Shown piece by piece: positions 9,020 to 17,558 of a DNA stretch of 64,000 nt. Position 1 is the first letter of the stretch; each line of letters begins with the position of its first letter. Location: the NCBI RefSeq assembly GCF_015477355.1, contig NZ_JADLRJ010000001.1, positions 248,001 through 312,000 on the forward strand. The letters run 5' to 3'. The position numbers and the translations under genes were made by a program. The notes beneath the pieces were generated by a model. The model was not told where the DNA came from. It searched no databases and saw only the letters and a program-made list of their open reading frames with translations. The DNA is from Nocardia blacklockiae. Its GTDB lineage: Bacteria > Actinomycetota > Actinomycetes > Mycobacteriales > Mycobacteriaceae.

Positions 9020-11485
9020 TTATTCGGACTTCACCGGCGTACGAACGACAGCAGGGAAGCCACCGATAACCCCTTCACTTTCCAGCGAACGAATCTCCGC
9101 CTCGGAAAGCCCCAAGCCCGTGAGCACTTCAACGTTGTGCTGCCCGAGCAGCGGGGCAGGGGAGCGGTGGAACCGGTCGGGGCCCGCGGAGAAGCGCGCC
9201 GGAACCGTGCTGTGACGGGCGGTTTCGGCCACGGGATGGGAGACGGGCTCGAAGAAACCGCGGTGGTGTAGCTGCGGCAACTCGACCTGCCGGTGCGGCT
9301 GCATGACCTTGGCGACGGGAACCCCTGCGGCCCAGAGCGTTCGGACGATCTCGTCGCTGTCGCGCGCGGCGCACCATTCGGCCAGATGCTCGTCGATCAG
9401 AGAGTGGTGGCGGCGGCGTCCCTCGGCGGCGGCGAGTTCCGGCGTGAGCGCCCAGAACGGGTCGCCGAGCGCGGTTCGCAGTGCGCGCCACTGCGAGTCG
9501 GTGGCCACGGCGATCGCGACCCAGCAGTCCGCCCTGCCGAATTCGTCCAGCCCGGCGGCGCGGTAGAGGTTCTGCGGCGCGGCCGCCGGACCGCGGTTGC
9601 CGTCGCGTTCGAGCAGCGCGCCGTAGGCGGAGTACTCGATCACCTGCTCGGCGGCGACATTGAGAGCGGCATCGACCATCGCGGCCTCCACCAGCACCCC
9701 GCGCCCGGTCGTGCGACGGTGTTCCAAGGCCAGCAGCAACGCGTTCAAGGCGTGCACACCGGCGTTCGGGTCGCCGATCGAGTACGGCTCCAACGGATTT
9801 CGGTCCCGGTGCCCGGTGAGCCAGGTGAGCCCCGACGTGTCCTCGATGATGTACGCGAAGGCCGGATTGTCGCGCCACGGCCCGTCGAGACCGAATCCGG
9901 GCATACGCACCATGATGGTGTCGGGGCGCAGTGCGCGCAGCACCGGATAGTCCAGTCCTATCTGCTCGAGCACCCGCGGCGTGTAATTCTCCACGACGAC
10001 ATCGCAAGTGGCCGCCAACCGCTGCAACAGCTCCCGCCCGCGCTCGGATCGGAAGTCGACGGTGATGCCCTTCTTGCCGGTGTTCAGCCCGGAGAAGATC
10101 GGCGACTTCTCCCACCACTGCTCCTCCGACGCCGGCACCCCGGCGATGAGCCGCGTGCCGTCCGGCCGACCCGCCGACTCGACATGAATGACCTCCGCGC
10201 CGAGCATGGCGAGAAAATGCGTGCAGGACGGCCCCGCCCAATACGTCGTCAGGTCCAGCACGCGAAGTTCCCGGAACGGCAACGGATCCGGGCGCACCTT
10301 CGCGGTCCTGGCGCGGCGCGGCGCCCGGACGGCACGGTACCGCTCGGTGTCCGCGCCGAGCCGGGGAGCGGGCGCGGGACCGCGCACCAGACCGGGCCGG
10401 GTGCGGTAGGGCGGACCGGGTTGCACGAAACCGTCGCGCGGATTCACCGTGAACGCCTGCCGCGCGACATGATGATCCATGGTGGTGGCGTTGGCCCCGT
10501 TGACAACCGGGCCGTTGGGAATCCGGAACGCGGTCGCGAGGTCGCGGATCACCTCGGCCGGCTGCTCGGCCAGCCACGCGAAGATCTCCGGCGCGTGCTT
10601 GCCGGCGCGCTCGGTGATCGACAGGTCGCCGTCCGCATCGATCCACTCGGTGTGCCCGACCATCGCGCACAGGTCGAACCACTGCTGCGCGGTGCCGCAG
10701 CCCAGCGCGACCAGCCCGTCGGCCGCCGCCGCCACCCCCGGCACGCTGAGCCGCCGCTCGGTGCGGAACGGCCGCCCCAGCGCCTCGAAGAACGACACGG
10801 GAAAGTAAGTGAGACCGAGGATCTGGGTCTCCAGCATCGAAAGATCCACCAGCTCGCCCGTGCCCGAGCCGAGCATGCGCAGCCGCGAGGTCATGGCCAC
10901 CGCGGACGCGTAGGCCCCCGCGAACCATTCGCCGACCCGCCCGCCGACGTGCACCGGCGCCTGCTCCGGCGCGCCGCGGCCGAGCCCGACGATGCCGCCG
11001 GACCACGCCTGCAGGGTGAATTCCGTGGCCGCGCGCCCACTCCAGGGCCCGTCGAGCCCGAACGGCGTGATCGCGGTGACCACCAGATGCCGGTGCGCGC
11101 GCCGGATCGCCGCCGCGGTGAACCGCTCGTGGTCGGCGAGCCGTGAGCCCGGCGACCAGATCACCATGTCGGCCGACCCCAGCAACTCGGCGATCAGGTC
11201 CAGATCGGCGGGCACCGCGGGATCGGCGACCACACTCGCCTTCCCGCCGGCCAGGAAGCTGAACAACGCACCGTCACAACCGTTGTCGAGGACAGCGCCC
11301 GACGCCGACCAACGCCGCAGCGCATTGCCCTCCGGCGGTTCGATCGCGACCACCTCCGCGCCGCCGTCGCGCAGCAGTTTCGTGCAGTACGCCCCGGCGA
11401 TGCCGCTCGACAGGTCCACCACGACGCACCCGCGCAGCGGCGGCTCGACGGCCTGCCCGTCGGGTGTGGAACTTCTCGATGCCAT
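9020..11485 (-). CDS. Tandem two-domain CaiB/BaiF (family III) CoA-transferase
   Basis: 821 residues, twice the usual length, made of two head-to-tail family III CoA-transferase domains (about 1-385 and 390-821). The first begins LRGCVVVDLSSGIAGAY, the second FRELRVLDLTTYWAGPS. In the usual nucleophile region the second half has IGDPNAGVHALNALLLAL with the Asp, while the first half has GRVGEWFAGAY with Glu instead. Only one half may therefore form the acyl-enzyme. It is the last gene of the operon that starts with the amidohydrolase and probably moves CoA between a donor thioester and the catabolic acid. ATG 11485 is used; GTG 11494 is also possible. Confidence 0.87.
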   Translation of the reverse strand: MASRSSTPDGQAVEPPLRGCVVVDLSSGIAGAYCTKLLRDGGAEVVAIEPPEGNALRRWSASGAVLDNGCDGALFSFLAGGKASVVADPAVPADLDLIAELLGSADMVIWSPGSRLADHERFTAAAIRRAHRHLVVTAITPFGLDGPWSGRAATEFTLQAWSGGIVGLGRGAPEQAPVHVGGRVGEWFAGAYASAVAMTSRLRMLGSGTGELVDLSMLETQILGLTYFPVSFFEALGRPFRTERRLSVPGVAAAADGLVALGCGTAQQWFDLCAMVGHTEWIDADGDLSITERAGKHAPEIFAWLAEQPAEVIRDLATAFRIPNGPVVNGANATTMDHHVARQAFTVNPRDGFVQPGPPYRTRPGLVRGPAPAPRLGADTERYRAVRAPRRARTAKVRPDPLPFRELRVLDLTTYWAGPSCTHFLAMLGAEVIHVESAGRPDGTRLIAGVPASEEQWWEKSPIFSGLNTGKKGITVDFRSERGRELLQRLAATCDVVVENYTPRVLEQIGLDYPVLRALRPDTIMVRMPGFGLDGPWRDNPAFAYIIEDTSGLTWLTGHRDRNPLEPYSIGDPNAGVHALNALLLALEHRRTTGRGVLVEAAMVDAALNVAAEQVIEYSAYGALLERDGNRGPAAAPQNLYRAAGLDEFGRADCWVAIAVATDSQWRALRTALGDPFWALTPELAAAEGRRRHHSLIDEHLAEWCAARDSDEIVRTLWAAGVPVAKVMQPHRQVELPQLHHRGFFEPVSHPVAETARHSTVPARFSAGPDRFHRSPAPLLGQHNVEVLTGLGLSEAEIRSLESEGVIGGFPAVVRTPVKSE

Positions 11486-11555
11486 GTCTCCCACCGACTT
11501 TCGCCGTGCGGCGCACCGGTTCCGGTGTCGCCACGGAACTTCCGGACAGCGCCCG

Positions 11556-12536
11556 CTACTCCGGTTCGTCGCGGCCCGATTTGCTCAGCCGGAACTCCGG
11601 CGGGAACTGCGCGTCGTTGTCCTTCACCGAATTGTTCAGCCCGTTGTCGAAGGCGTTGTCCAGCATGAGTTCGTCGTCGTCGGCGTGGATGTGCCCGCCC
11701 ATCGACTCGAAGAAGCCGCTCAGCAGGCTGCCCATGTACTCGCCCTGGTGCTGCTTCATAACCTCGAAGAAGATCTTCTGCATGAACACCGTGTCGGTGG
11801 GCCGGTTGCGCGCGCACGCCCGCGCGTACTTCTCGGTCTCGGCCTCGAGTTCCGCGCGGGGCACGACCTTGTTGAGGAAGTTGCAGTCGTACATCTCCCG
11901 CGCGCTGAACGCGCGCCCGGTGAACACCATCTCCTGGAACCGCCGCAGCCCCATGGTCTGCGCCCACGTCCACATCCGCGGGCCCCAGCCGTAGTACCGG
12001 AACGAGGGATGCCCGAACAGCGCGTCGTCCGAGGAGATCACGAGATCCGCGTCGGCGGCCTGGTAGAAGTGCCAGCCGTAGCAGTAGCCCTTCACCTCGA
12101 CGATGCTGATCTTCTTGAACTCCTGCAAGCTGCGGCAGCCGGCCTGGGCGTTGGCGTACCACTGGCTGATGGTGGCGCCGTGCCGGAAGGACTCCTTCGA
12201 CGGATACCGCACCTCGTCAGGGCCGATCTTGTACTCGGCCAGCCGCGGACCCTGGTCGGGCGAGTTCTGCACCGCCATGAACTCGGGCAGGTCCGCGCCG
12301 CTGCCGAGGTCGTCGCCCGCGCCCCGCACGACCAGCACCTTCACCTCGTCGTCGACGCTCGCGCGGTGCAGCAGGTCGGCGTAGCGCAGCCGCGCCGCCA
12401 CGGTGGGCGCGTTGAGCTGATCGGGACGGTCGAAGGTGATGGTCGCGATGCGCGTCTTCGGATCCTTGGCGTAGCGGATGATCTCCTCGGCCGGTGGCCG
12501 GCCGGAATTCCCCGCGGACTGCTCTGAACCGGGCAT
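11556..12536 (-). CDS. Crotonase-superfamily protein lacking both hydratase glutamates
   Basis: 326 residues from ATG 12536. The crotonase fold is evident (RIATITFDRPDQLNAPTVAA, KVLVVRGAGDDLGSGADL, and VEVKGYCYGWHFYQAADADL for the oxyanion-hole region). At the positions of the two catalytic glutamates of rat enoyl-CoA hydratase it has Tyr (HFYQ) and Ser (GHPS). It is longer than the usual ~260 residues, with a C-terminal extension rich in acidic residues (HIHADDDELMLDN). A hydrolase, isomerase or decarboxylase-type reaction is more likely than hydration. It lies in the amidohydrolase operon. Confidence 0.82.
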   Translation of the reverse strand: MPGSEQSAGNSGRPPAEEIIRYAKDPKTRIATITFDRPDQLNAPTVAARLRYADLLHRASVDDEVKVLVVRGAGDDLGSGADLPEFMAVQNSPDQGPRLAEYKIGPDEVRYPSKESFRHGATISQWYANAQAGCRSLQEFKKISIVEVKGYCYGWHFYQAADADLVISSDDALFGHPSFRYYGWGPRMWTWAQTMGLRRFQEMVFTGRAFSAREMYDCNFLNKVVPRAELEAETEKYARACARNRPTDTVFMQKIFFEVMKQHQGEYMGSLLSGFFESMGGHIHADDDELMLDNAFDNGLNNSVKDNDAQFPPEFRLSKSGRDEPE

Positions 12537-12560
12537 GGGTCGGGCTCCTTTGCCGGAGAG

Positions 12561-12669
12561 GGTAGGGAAGTGGTCGCTACCGCCCCTGTAGCGGACAGGC
12601 GGGAAGGTGGTCGCTGCCTGGCCCCTGTAGCGGACAGGTAGGGAGGTGGTCGCCGCCCCGTAGCGGACG
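12561..12669 (+). repeat. Three tandem imperfect 33-39 bp repeats
   Basis: Units at 12561-12597, 12598-12636 and 12637-12669 share the order GGGAxGTGGTCGC...CCCCTGTAGCGGACAG. The 3' part contains a short CTGT-AGCGG-ACAG inverted repeat. They fill the gap between the M24-like gene and the crotonase gene. A longer crotonase reading frame would run through them, but the repeat nature argues that they are not coding. They could be transcript-processing or regulator-binding elements, or an interspersed repeat family. Confidence 0.7.
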
Positions 12670-12673
12670 AGTC

Positions 12674-13795
12674 CTAGTGCTCCCAATGCGGTGCGGTGGT
12701 CAGCACTTCACAACCGTCGTCGGTGATCAGCACCGCGTCGCGGCCGAACACCGCGCCGACGCCGGACTGCCACACGTAGCCGGTGACCGACAGCACCATG
12801 CCCGGCTCCAGCCGCTCGGCGTCGGCCGTGGCCCGCAGCTGCGGCGAGACGACCGGCGGGTCGAAGCCCATGCCGAGCCCTCGCGCGACCGGCATCGCGG
12901 GCAGCGGTTCGCCCGCGCGCTCGTAGGCGGCGAGCAGTTCCCCGGCCGCCGCGCCGGGTCGGCAGACCTCGATCAGCCTGTCCCACAGCGCATCCCAGCG
13001 CCGGTACAGCTGCGCGGCGTCGGGACCGGCGGTGCCGACCGGATAGGTCCGTCCCACCTCGCCGATGTACCCGTCGCCGAGGACACCGGCCGAGATCGCC
13101 ACCAGATCGCCTGATCGCACCAGCCGGTCGGCTCCGGCGCGACGCCACGGGTGCTCCTTCGACGTCACCCACACCGAATCCTGCGACGCCGGGGTACTCA
13201 CCCCACCGGCGGTCATCGCCTCCAGCAGCACCCCGATCAGCCTTTGCTCGCTGCCGCCCGGCGCCAGCGCGGCAACCGTGGTCGCCAGCCCCGACTCGGC
13301 CACCCGCAGCGTATTGCGCAGCACCGCAACCTCTTCGGGCGTCTTGACCCGCCGCGCGGTGCGCATGGCCTGCTCCCCGTCGACCAGTTCGGCATTCGGG
13401 AACGCCAGCGGCAGCAGCTTCGCGAAGCTCGGCGAGAGCGCGTCCGTGCCGACCCTTTTCGCGGTGGCCGCGCCCTCGATGTCGCGCAGCACCCCGATGG
13501 TGGTCATCGGATTCCATGCGAGCCCGTAGAGGTGCTCGTGCGGAATGTCGTCGGGAATGCCCTCGTCCCAAGTGCTCAGCAGGTGCACCGCGCCCGTGTC
13601 GCGCACCACGGTCGCCACCGGACCGAACGGGCGGGTCCCGGCAACCCACAACTGCGGCGCGCCCGCCAGGTAGCGGGCGTTGGCCTGCCGGCCGAGGACG
13701 AGGATGTCCAGGTCATGGGCTCGCATCTGTGCCAGTGCGCGATCGCGCCGCCCATGCCGCAGGGCGCGATCGTCGGGCATCACCTCAGTGGCCAT
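12674..13795 (-). CDS. M24-family (pita-bread) protein without metal ligands
   Basis: 373 residues with the creatinase/aminopeptidase-P architecture: an N-terminal ribonuclease-H-like domain (RDRALAQMRAHDLDILVLG) and the C-terminal pita-bread fold (ARRVKTPEEVAVLRNTLRVAESGL). All five M24 metal-ligand positions appear altered: ISAG for VDAG, IGEVGRT for CSDxGRT, ARGLGMGF for GHGIG, LEPGMVLSVTG for the ligand Glu, and FGRDAVLI for the last Glu. It may be a creatinase-type metal-free hydrolase or a non-catalytic partner of the intact M24 protein encoded immediately upstream, whose 3' end it overlaps by about 11 bases. Starts at 13783 (GTG) and 13780 (ATG) are alternatives. Confidence 0.82.
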   Translation of the reverse strand: MATEVMPDDRALRHGRRDRALAQMRAHDLDILVLGRQANARYLAGAPQLWVAGTRPFGPVATVVRDTGAVHLLSTWDEGIPDDIPHEHLYGLAWNPMTTIGVLRDIEGAATAKRVGTDALSPSFAKLLPLAFPNAELVDGEQAMRTARRVKTPEEVAVLRNTLRVAESGLATTVAALAPGGSEQRLIGVLLEAMTAGGVSTPASQDSVWVTSKEHPWRRAGADRLVRSGDLVAISAGVLGDGYIGEVGRTYPVGTAGPDAAQLYRRWDALWDRLIEVCRPGAAAGELLAAYERAGEPLPAMPVARGLGMGFDPPVVSPQLRATADAERLEPGMVLSVTGYVWQSGVGAVFGRDAVLITDDGCEVLTTAPHWEH

Positions 13796-15017
13796 AGGGC
13801 GCATACGGGTAGTCGGTGAGGGCGATCGAGCCCTCCTCGGTGATCACGATGATTTCCTCGCTTCGATAGCCGCCGGTGCCGTCCTCCCAGACCACCGGCT
13901 CCAGCACCAGCACCATGTTCGGCTCGAACACGAAGTTCTCGTCGAACTCGGGACCGAGATCGGTGCCGATCATGGGTGTTTCGGCCGCGCTGACCCCGAT
14001 CCCGTGGCCGAGATAGAAGTGCGGCAGCCAAGGTTTCACTCCGTCGTTGGCGGCCGTCGCGGCGCGCGCCAGATCGGCCGCGGTCGCCCCGGCGCGTGTC
14101 ACATCCATTACGGCGGTGAGGATTTCGTGCCAGCGCTCGAACTGCTTCTGCTGCCGCGCGTTCGGCTCCCGCCCCACGATCCAGGTGCGGCCGAAGTCCG
14201 AGCAGTAGCCGCCGTAGGTGATGCTGACGTCGGTCCACAGCACGTCCCCGGCCCGCAGCTCGCGTTCGGTGGACAGCAGCGGCAGCGCCAGGTCGCCGTG
14301 GGTGGTCCAGACGCCCTCCGCCTTGGTGTCGGGCATGACCTGCCAGATCGCCTCCAGCATGGTGGCGGTGGCGCCCAGTTCGAAGGCCTGGCGGATGAAC
14401 CGCGCGGACAGATCGATCTGCCGCCGCCCCGGCGCGAGCGCCGCCTGCACATCGACCATCGCCCGATCGGTGATGCGGGCGGCGGTGCGGATGCAGGCGA
14501 TCTCGTCGGGCGTCTTGATCAGCTTCGCCGGACCGACCACCAGCGCGGCGTCCGACGGCGGCCCGCCGGGGAACAGCCCGCTCCGCGCCCGGCGCATGGC
14601 CCCGGTGCACTCGTCGACCGCCACGGTGGAGCCGGACGGGATCAGGCCGGCGAGCAGTTTCGCGAATTCCGCTACGCCCTCGTCGAATTCGAGATACACC
14701 GGCCCGTGCAGATGGTCGGCGGGCAGGTCGGACTCCTCGGCGGTGCCCTCGCGGAACGGCAGGAACAGATGCGGCCACGGGTCGCCCGCGACCACGACCG
14801 CGACCGGCCGCTCGACATGGGACAACCCGGCGTCGCCGAGCGGCCAGTTGGTGCCCGTGGCGTACACGACATTGCTGTTGTTGAGCAGGACCAGCGCGTC
14901 GACGCCTTGCTGAGCCATGACCGAGCGCAGCCGCGCCCCGGTCTCGCGCCGCAGGCGCGCCCGATCGGGCGTCTCGGGGATCACGAGGGACGGCGCGCCG
15001 GTGGTGGAAGTCGTCAT
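13785..15017 (-). CDS. M24-family metallopeptidase (Xaa-Pro dipeptidase/creatinase-like) with intact metal site
   Basis: 410 residues from ATG 15017. The N-terminal domain has MAQQGVDALVLLNNSNVVYATGTNW. The catalytic half keeps all M24 ligands: the two Asp in WTDVSITYGGYCSDFGRTW, His in YLGHGIGVSAAETP, Glu in LVLEPVVW and Glu in YRSEEIIVI. It could cleave an Xaa-Pro-like amide or another C-N bond. The preceding gene is an amidohydrolase and the following one a metal-less M24 homologue, suggesting stepwise hydrolysis of an amide or N-substituted compound. Two bases separate it from the amidohydrolase stop. Confidence 0.9.
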   Translation of the reverse strand: MTTSTTGAPSLVIPETPDRARLRRETGARLRSVMAQQGVDALVLLNNSNVVYATGTNWPLGDAGLSHVERPVAVVVAGDPWPHLFLPFREGTAEESDLPADHLHGPVYLEFDEGVAEFAKLLAGLIPSGSTVAVDECTGAMRRARSGLFPGGPPSDAALVVGPAKLIKTPDEIACIRTAARITDRAMVDVQAALAPGRRQIDLSARFIRQAFELGATATMLEAIWQVMPDTKAEGVWTTHGDLALPLLSTERELRAGDVLWTDVSITYGGYCSDFGRTWIVGREPNARQQKQFERWHEILTAVMDVTRAGATAADLARAATAANDGVKPWLPHFYLGHGIGVSAAETPMIGTDLGPEFDENFVFEPNMVLVLEPVVWEDGTGGYRSEEIIVITEEGSIALTDYPYAPYGH

Positions 15018-15019
15018 GG

Positions 15020-16189
15020 CTACAGGCCCAGGAAGTCGGTGACGTTGCCGCTGACGATCTTGGCGGCGTCCTCGGGGCCGACCGCCGCCACCACGCCCGC
15101 CAGGGACTTTTCCGAATAGCCCCAGGTGCTTTCGTTGTGCGGGTAGTCCGAGGACCACATCACCCGGTCGCGGCCGATGTGGTCGATCAGCGACAGGCCC
15201 AGCGGATCCACCATGAACGACGCGCGCATGTGGTTGTCCCAGTAGTACCGCACCTCGTGCTCGATCGGGCGGTTGTACATGTGCTGATAGGAGGCGTTCA
15301 TGTGCTCGGCGTCCTGGATCGCCGAGGGCACCCAGTTGATGCCGCCCTCGAACCAGCCGATGCTCAGCCCCGGATGCCGGTCGATGATGCCGCTGAACAC
15401 GTACTTGGAGAACAACTCCCGGAACGGCGCGACATTGTGCATCATGCCGACCACCACGGAGTTGACCTCGCACGGCGCCGACAGCGGCGATTCGCCGATG
15501 TGGTGGGAGACCGGCACCCCGGACTCCTCGATCGCGTCCCACACCGGGATCATCGCGGTGCTGCCGTAGTCGATGACCTTGCCGTCGTCGTCCTTGCCGG
15601 CCGAGAGCGGCAGCAGAAATGTCTTGAGCCCCAGCGACTTCAGCTCGTCGAGGGTGCGGCGCGCGCCGGCCGGGTCCCACCAGTTGATCAGGCCGACACC
15701 GTAGAACGAGCCGCCCGAGCGCTCCTGCAGATCGGCGATGTACTCGTTGTACACCCGGAACGCCAGCTCCCGGACCTCCTTGTCCGGGTAGAACAGCAAC
15801 GCCAGCAACGCATTCGGGAACGCGAGCTCCTTGGCGATGCCGTCGGCGCGCAGATCCGCCGCCCGCGCTTCGATATTGGCGCTGCCGGACCCGTCGAGCG
15901 GGTCGTACTGCATCAGGACGCTGCTGAAATCGCCTGGCAGGAAAGACTTTCCCTTGCGGCCGATCTGGTAGGCGCCGTCCTCGTACCAGATCCGCGGCGC
16001 GCGGTCCTTCATGCTCTCCGGGAACCGCTCGTAGAAGATGTCGTCGGCCAGCGAGATGTGGTTGTCGGCCGAGAACACCTCGGTGCCGGCGGGCAGGCCC
16101 ACCGAGCCCTCGGCGTGACCGCGGCGGTCTTTGGGCGGCCCGAAACCGCCCGGCGGGTACAACGAAGCACTGCTGGTCGAAACCGACAT
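15020..16189 (-). CDS. Amidohydrolase-2 family metal-dependent hydrolase (ACMSD-like TIM barrel)
   Basis: 389 residues from ATG 16189, with GGAGGG just upstream; the in-frame extension to 16324 runs through the promoter. The family pattern is present: VFSADNHISLAD near the N-terminus (the variant Asp-x-His of this family), PVSHHIGESPL in the middle, SIGWFEGGINWVP and VMWSSDYPHNESTWG near the C-terminus with the conserved Asp. Members are decarboxylases or hydrolases acting on aromatic or cyclic acids. It is the first gene of the operon that continues to 9020. Confidence 0.88.
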   Translation of the reverse strand: MSVSTSSASLYPPGGFGPPKDRRGHAEGSVGLPAGTEVFSADNHISLADDIFYERFPESMKDRAPRIWYEDGAYQIGRKGKSFLPGDFSSVLMQYDPLDGSGSANIEARAADLRADGIAKELAFPNALLALLFYPDKEVRELAFRVYNEYIADLQERSGGSFYGVGLINWWDPAGARRTLDELKSLGLKTFLLPLSAGKDDDGKVIDYGSTAMIPVWDAIEESGVPVSHHIGESPLSAPCEVNSVVVGMMHNVAPFRELFSKYVFSGIIDRHPGLSIGWFEGGINWVPSAIQDAEHMNASYQHMYNRPIEHEVRYYWDNHMRASFMVDPLGLSLIDHIGRDRVMWSSDYPHNESTWGYSEKSLAGVVAAVGPEDAAKIVSGNVTDFLGL

Positions 16190-16234
16190 CTTGACCCTCC
16201 ATCGGAGCTGTTCGTGTCGCGGTATGGGAATAAA

Positions 16235-16279
16235 ATTATCACAACAGGAGAGTGGCGTATACATAAGTCGGCTATACGC
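16235..16279 (-). promoter_or_regulatory. Operator-like inverted repeat and -10 box of the amidohydrolase operon
   Basis: GCGTATA (16255-16261) and TATACGC (16273-16279) form a perfect 7-bp inverted repeat with an 11-bp spacer, 66 bases upstream of the amidohydrolase start. On the minus strand a GATAAT (16240-16235) could be the -10 box, with the palindrome covering the -35 area. A related arrangement, GCGTATA-N9-GTATAC, lies upstream of the small gene at 28022-28198. Confidence 0.55.
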
Positions 16280-16374
16280 GGGCCACTTCTGGTGTCTCAA
16301 CTGCGAGAATGGCATTACCGTCAAGTGCTGCAGGGATCGATGTGCGGTGAGACCCTTGTCACATCGGCCGAACC

Positions 16375-16398
16375 AACCTACTGTGTGTTCACTAGGTT
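16375..16398 (+). promoter_or_regulatory. Imperfect palindrome upstream of tetR, probable TetR operator
   Basis: AACCTACTG (16375-16383) and CACTAGGTT (16390-16398) are inverted arms matching at eight of nine positions, with a TGTGTT spacer. The palindrome ends 18 bases before the TetR start codon, a typical place for an autoregulatory site. Confidence 0.6.
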
Positions 16399-16416
16399 TG
16401 TGGAAGAGAGCGTCTC

Positions 16417-17022
16417 GTGACTACTCCCCGTCCCTACGCCTCCCTGCTCGCCAAGGGCGAAGACCGCCGGCAGCGCATTCTGCGCGTCGCCCAGCGGCTG
16501 CTCACCCGAAACGGCTGGCGTAGTACGACTCTGGCCCAGATCGCCCGCGAAGCGGGGGTGAGCCCGGCCGGACTGTTACACCATTTCCCCTCCAAGGACC
16601 AGCTGTTACACGCGGTGCTGGACGCCCGCGACGCCGCCGACCTCGAGGGCACCGACCTGCGCGGCGACCTGATCGTGGAGATCGGCAAGGTCGCCGAGCG
16701 GATCGAACGCTCGCCGGAGCTGGTGGGGACCTTCGTGGTGATGCTGGTGGAGAACCTGATGCCCGACGCTCCCCTGCACGACCGCCTGCTCGACCGATGG
16801 AAGATCGCCGTCGGCATCGTGGCCGACATCATCCGGCGCAACCAGGAGATCGGACGGTATCGGCCCGACCTCGATCCAGACATCCGGGCTATCGAAATCG
16901 TCGCTTTCATCAATGGAATGGAGATCTCATGGCTGCTCGACCACTCGATCCCGCTGACCGAGGTGTTCAACGAGTACACCCGGTCGCTGGCCCGCGACCT
17001 AAGACCGGACGCGCAACGATGA
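16417..17022 (+). CDS. TetR-family transcriptional regulator
   Basis: 201 residues from GTG 16417. The N-terminal HTH is clear: RRQRILRVAQRLLTRNGWRS, then TLAQIAREAGVSPAGLLHHFPSKDQLL. The C-terminal ligand-binding half is helical. It is divergent from the amidohydrolase operon and has a palindrome just upstream of its start, so it most likely represses itself and the divergent catabolic operon until a pathway intermediate binds. Its stop overlaps the next start as ATGA. Confidence 0.93.
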   Translation: MTTPRPYASLLAKGEDRRQRILRVAQRLLTRNGWRSTTLAQIAREAGVSPAGLLHHFPSKDQLLHAVLDARDAADLEGTDLRGDLIVEIGKVAERIERSPELVGTFVVMLVENLMPDAPLHDRLLDRWKIAVGIVADIIRRNQEIGRYRPDLDPDIRAIEIVAFINGMEISWLLDHSIPLTEVFNEYTRSLARDLRPDAQR

Positions 17023-17525
17023 GGTACCGCCTCGACGTCGTCGCCACCAGCATCGTCGACGTGGTCGAGCACGCCGGGGGCTGGCTGTTCGACCGCGCCG
17101 TCGCCGGGTGGGACGTGACGGTGCTGCTCGCCGATCTGTCGGATTCGCGCCCGCTGCGCATCCTCGGGGCCGAGACCCTGGACCTGGAATCGGTGCTCGC
17201 CGCGGGCGGGCAGGGGCGGCGGCCGCACGCGCTGGCAGTGGGGTGCGAGGTGTGCGAGGGCGACCCGCGCGCGCGGCGCGGCCTGCTGAAAGCGTTGGGA
17301 GACGGCGGAATAGAGGTCGTGGTCTGGGGTGAGGGCTGGCGGACCCCGCCGGAGCACCGGGTCGATCCGGTGCTGCACCGGCTGAGCGTGGCCGCCCAGG
17401 CCTTCAAGGCCCAGGCCCTCACCGCCGCCGCCGTGCCGTCCGCCGCGGTCGGGGCCACCGAGGTGTTCCGCAGCGGCGTGTCGGCCGCGCCGTCGATCGG
17501 CGCGGACCTGAGCCCGGTGGGTTGA
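17019..17525 (+). CDS. Conserved hypothetical protein coupled to tetR
   Basis: 168 residues from ATG 17019, overlapping the tetR stop (ATGA). It has alternating hydrophobic strands and helices (YRLDVVATSIVDVVEHAGGWLF, then WDVTVLLADLSDSRPLRILGAE) and a flexible Ala/Val-rich C-terminus. There is no signal peptide or membrane segment, and I do not recognise a domain. Tight coupling to the regulator suggests a modulatory or pathway-linked role. A strong hairpin at 17534-17558 follows. Confidence 0.75.
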   Translation: MRYRLDVVATSIVDVVEHAGGWLFDRAVAGWDVTVLLADLSDSRPLRILGAETLDLESVLAAGGQGRRPHALAVGCEVCEGDPRARRGLLKALGDGGIEVVVWGEGWRTPPEHRVDPVLHRLSVAAQAFKAQALTAAAVPSAAVGATEVFRSGVSAAPSIGADLSPVG

Positions 17526-17533
17526 TTCGCCGT

Positions 17534-17558
17534 CCCCGCCCGCCGCGAGCGGGCGGGG
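17534..17558 (+). terminator. Perfect 10-bp-stem hairpin after the tetR operon
   Basis: CCCCGCCCGC (17534-17543) pairs perfectly with GCGGGCGGGG (17549-17558) across a 5-base loop and is followed by AATTT. It starts nine bases after the stop codon of the upstream gene. Confidence 0.7.
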
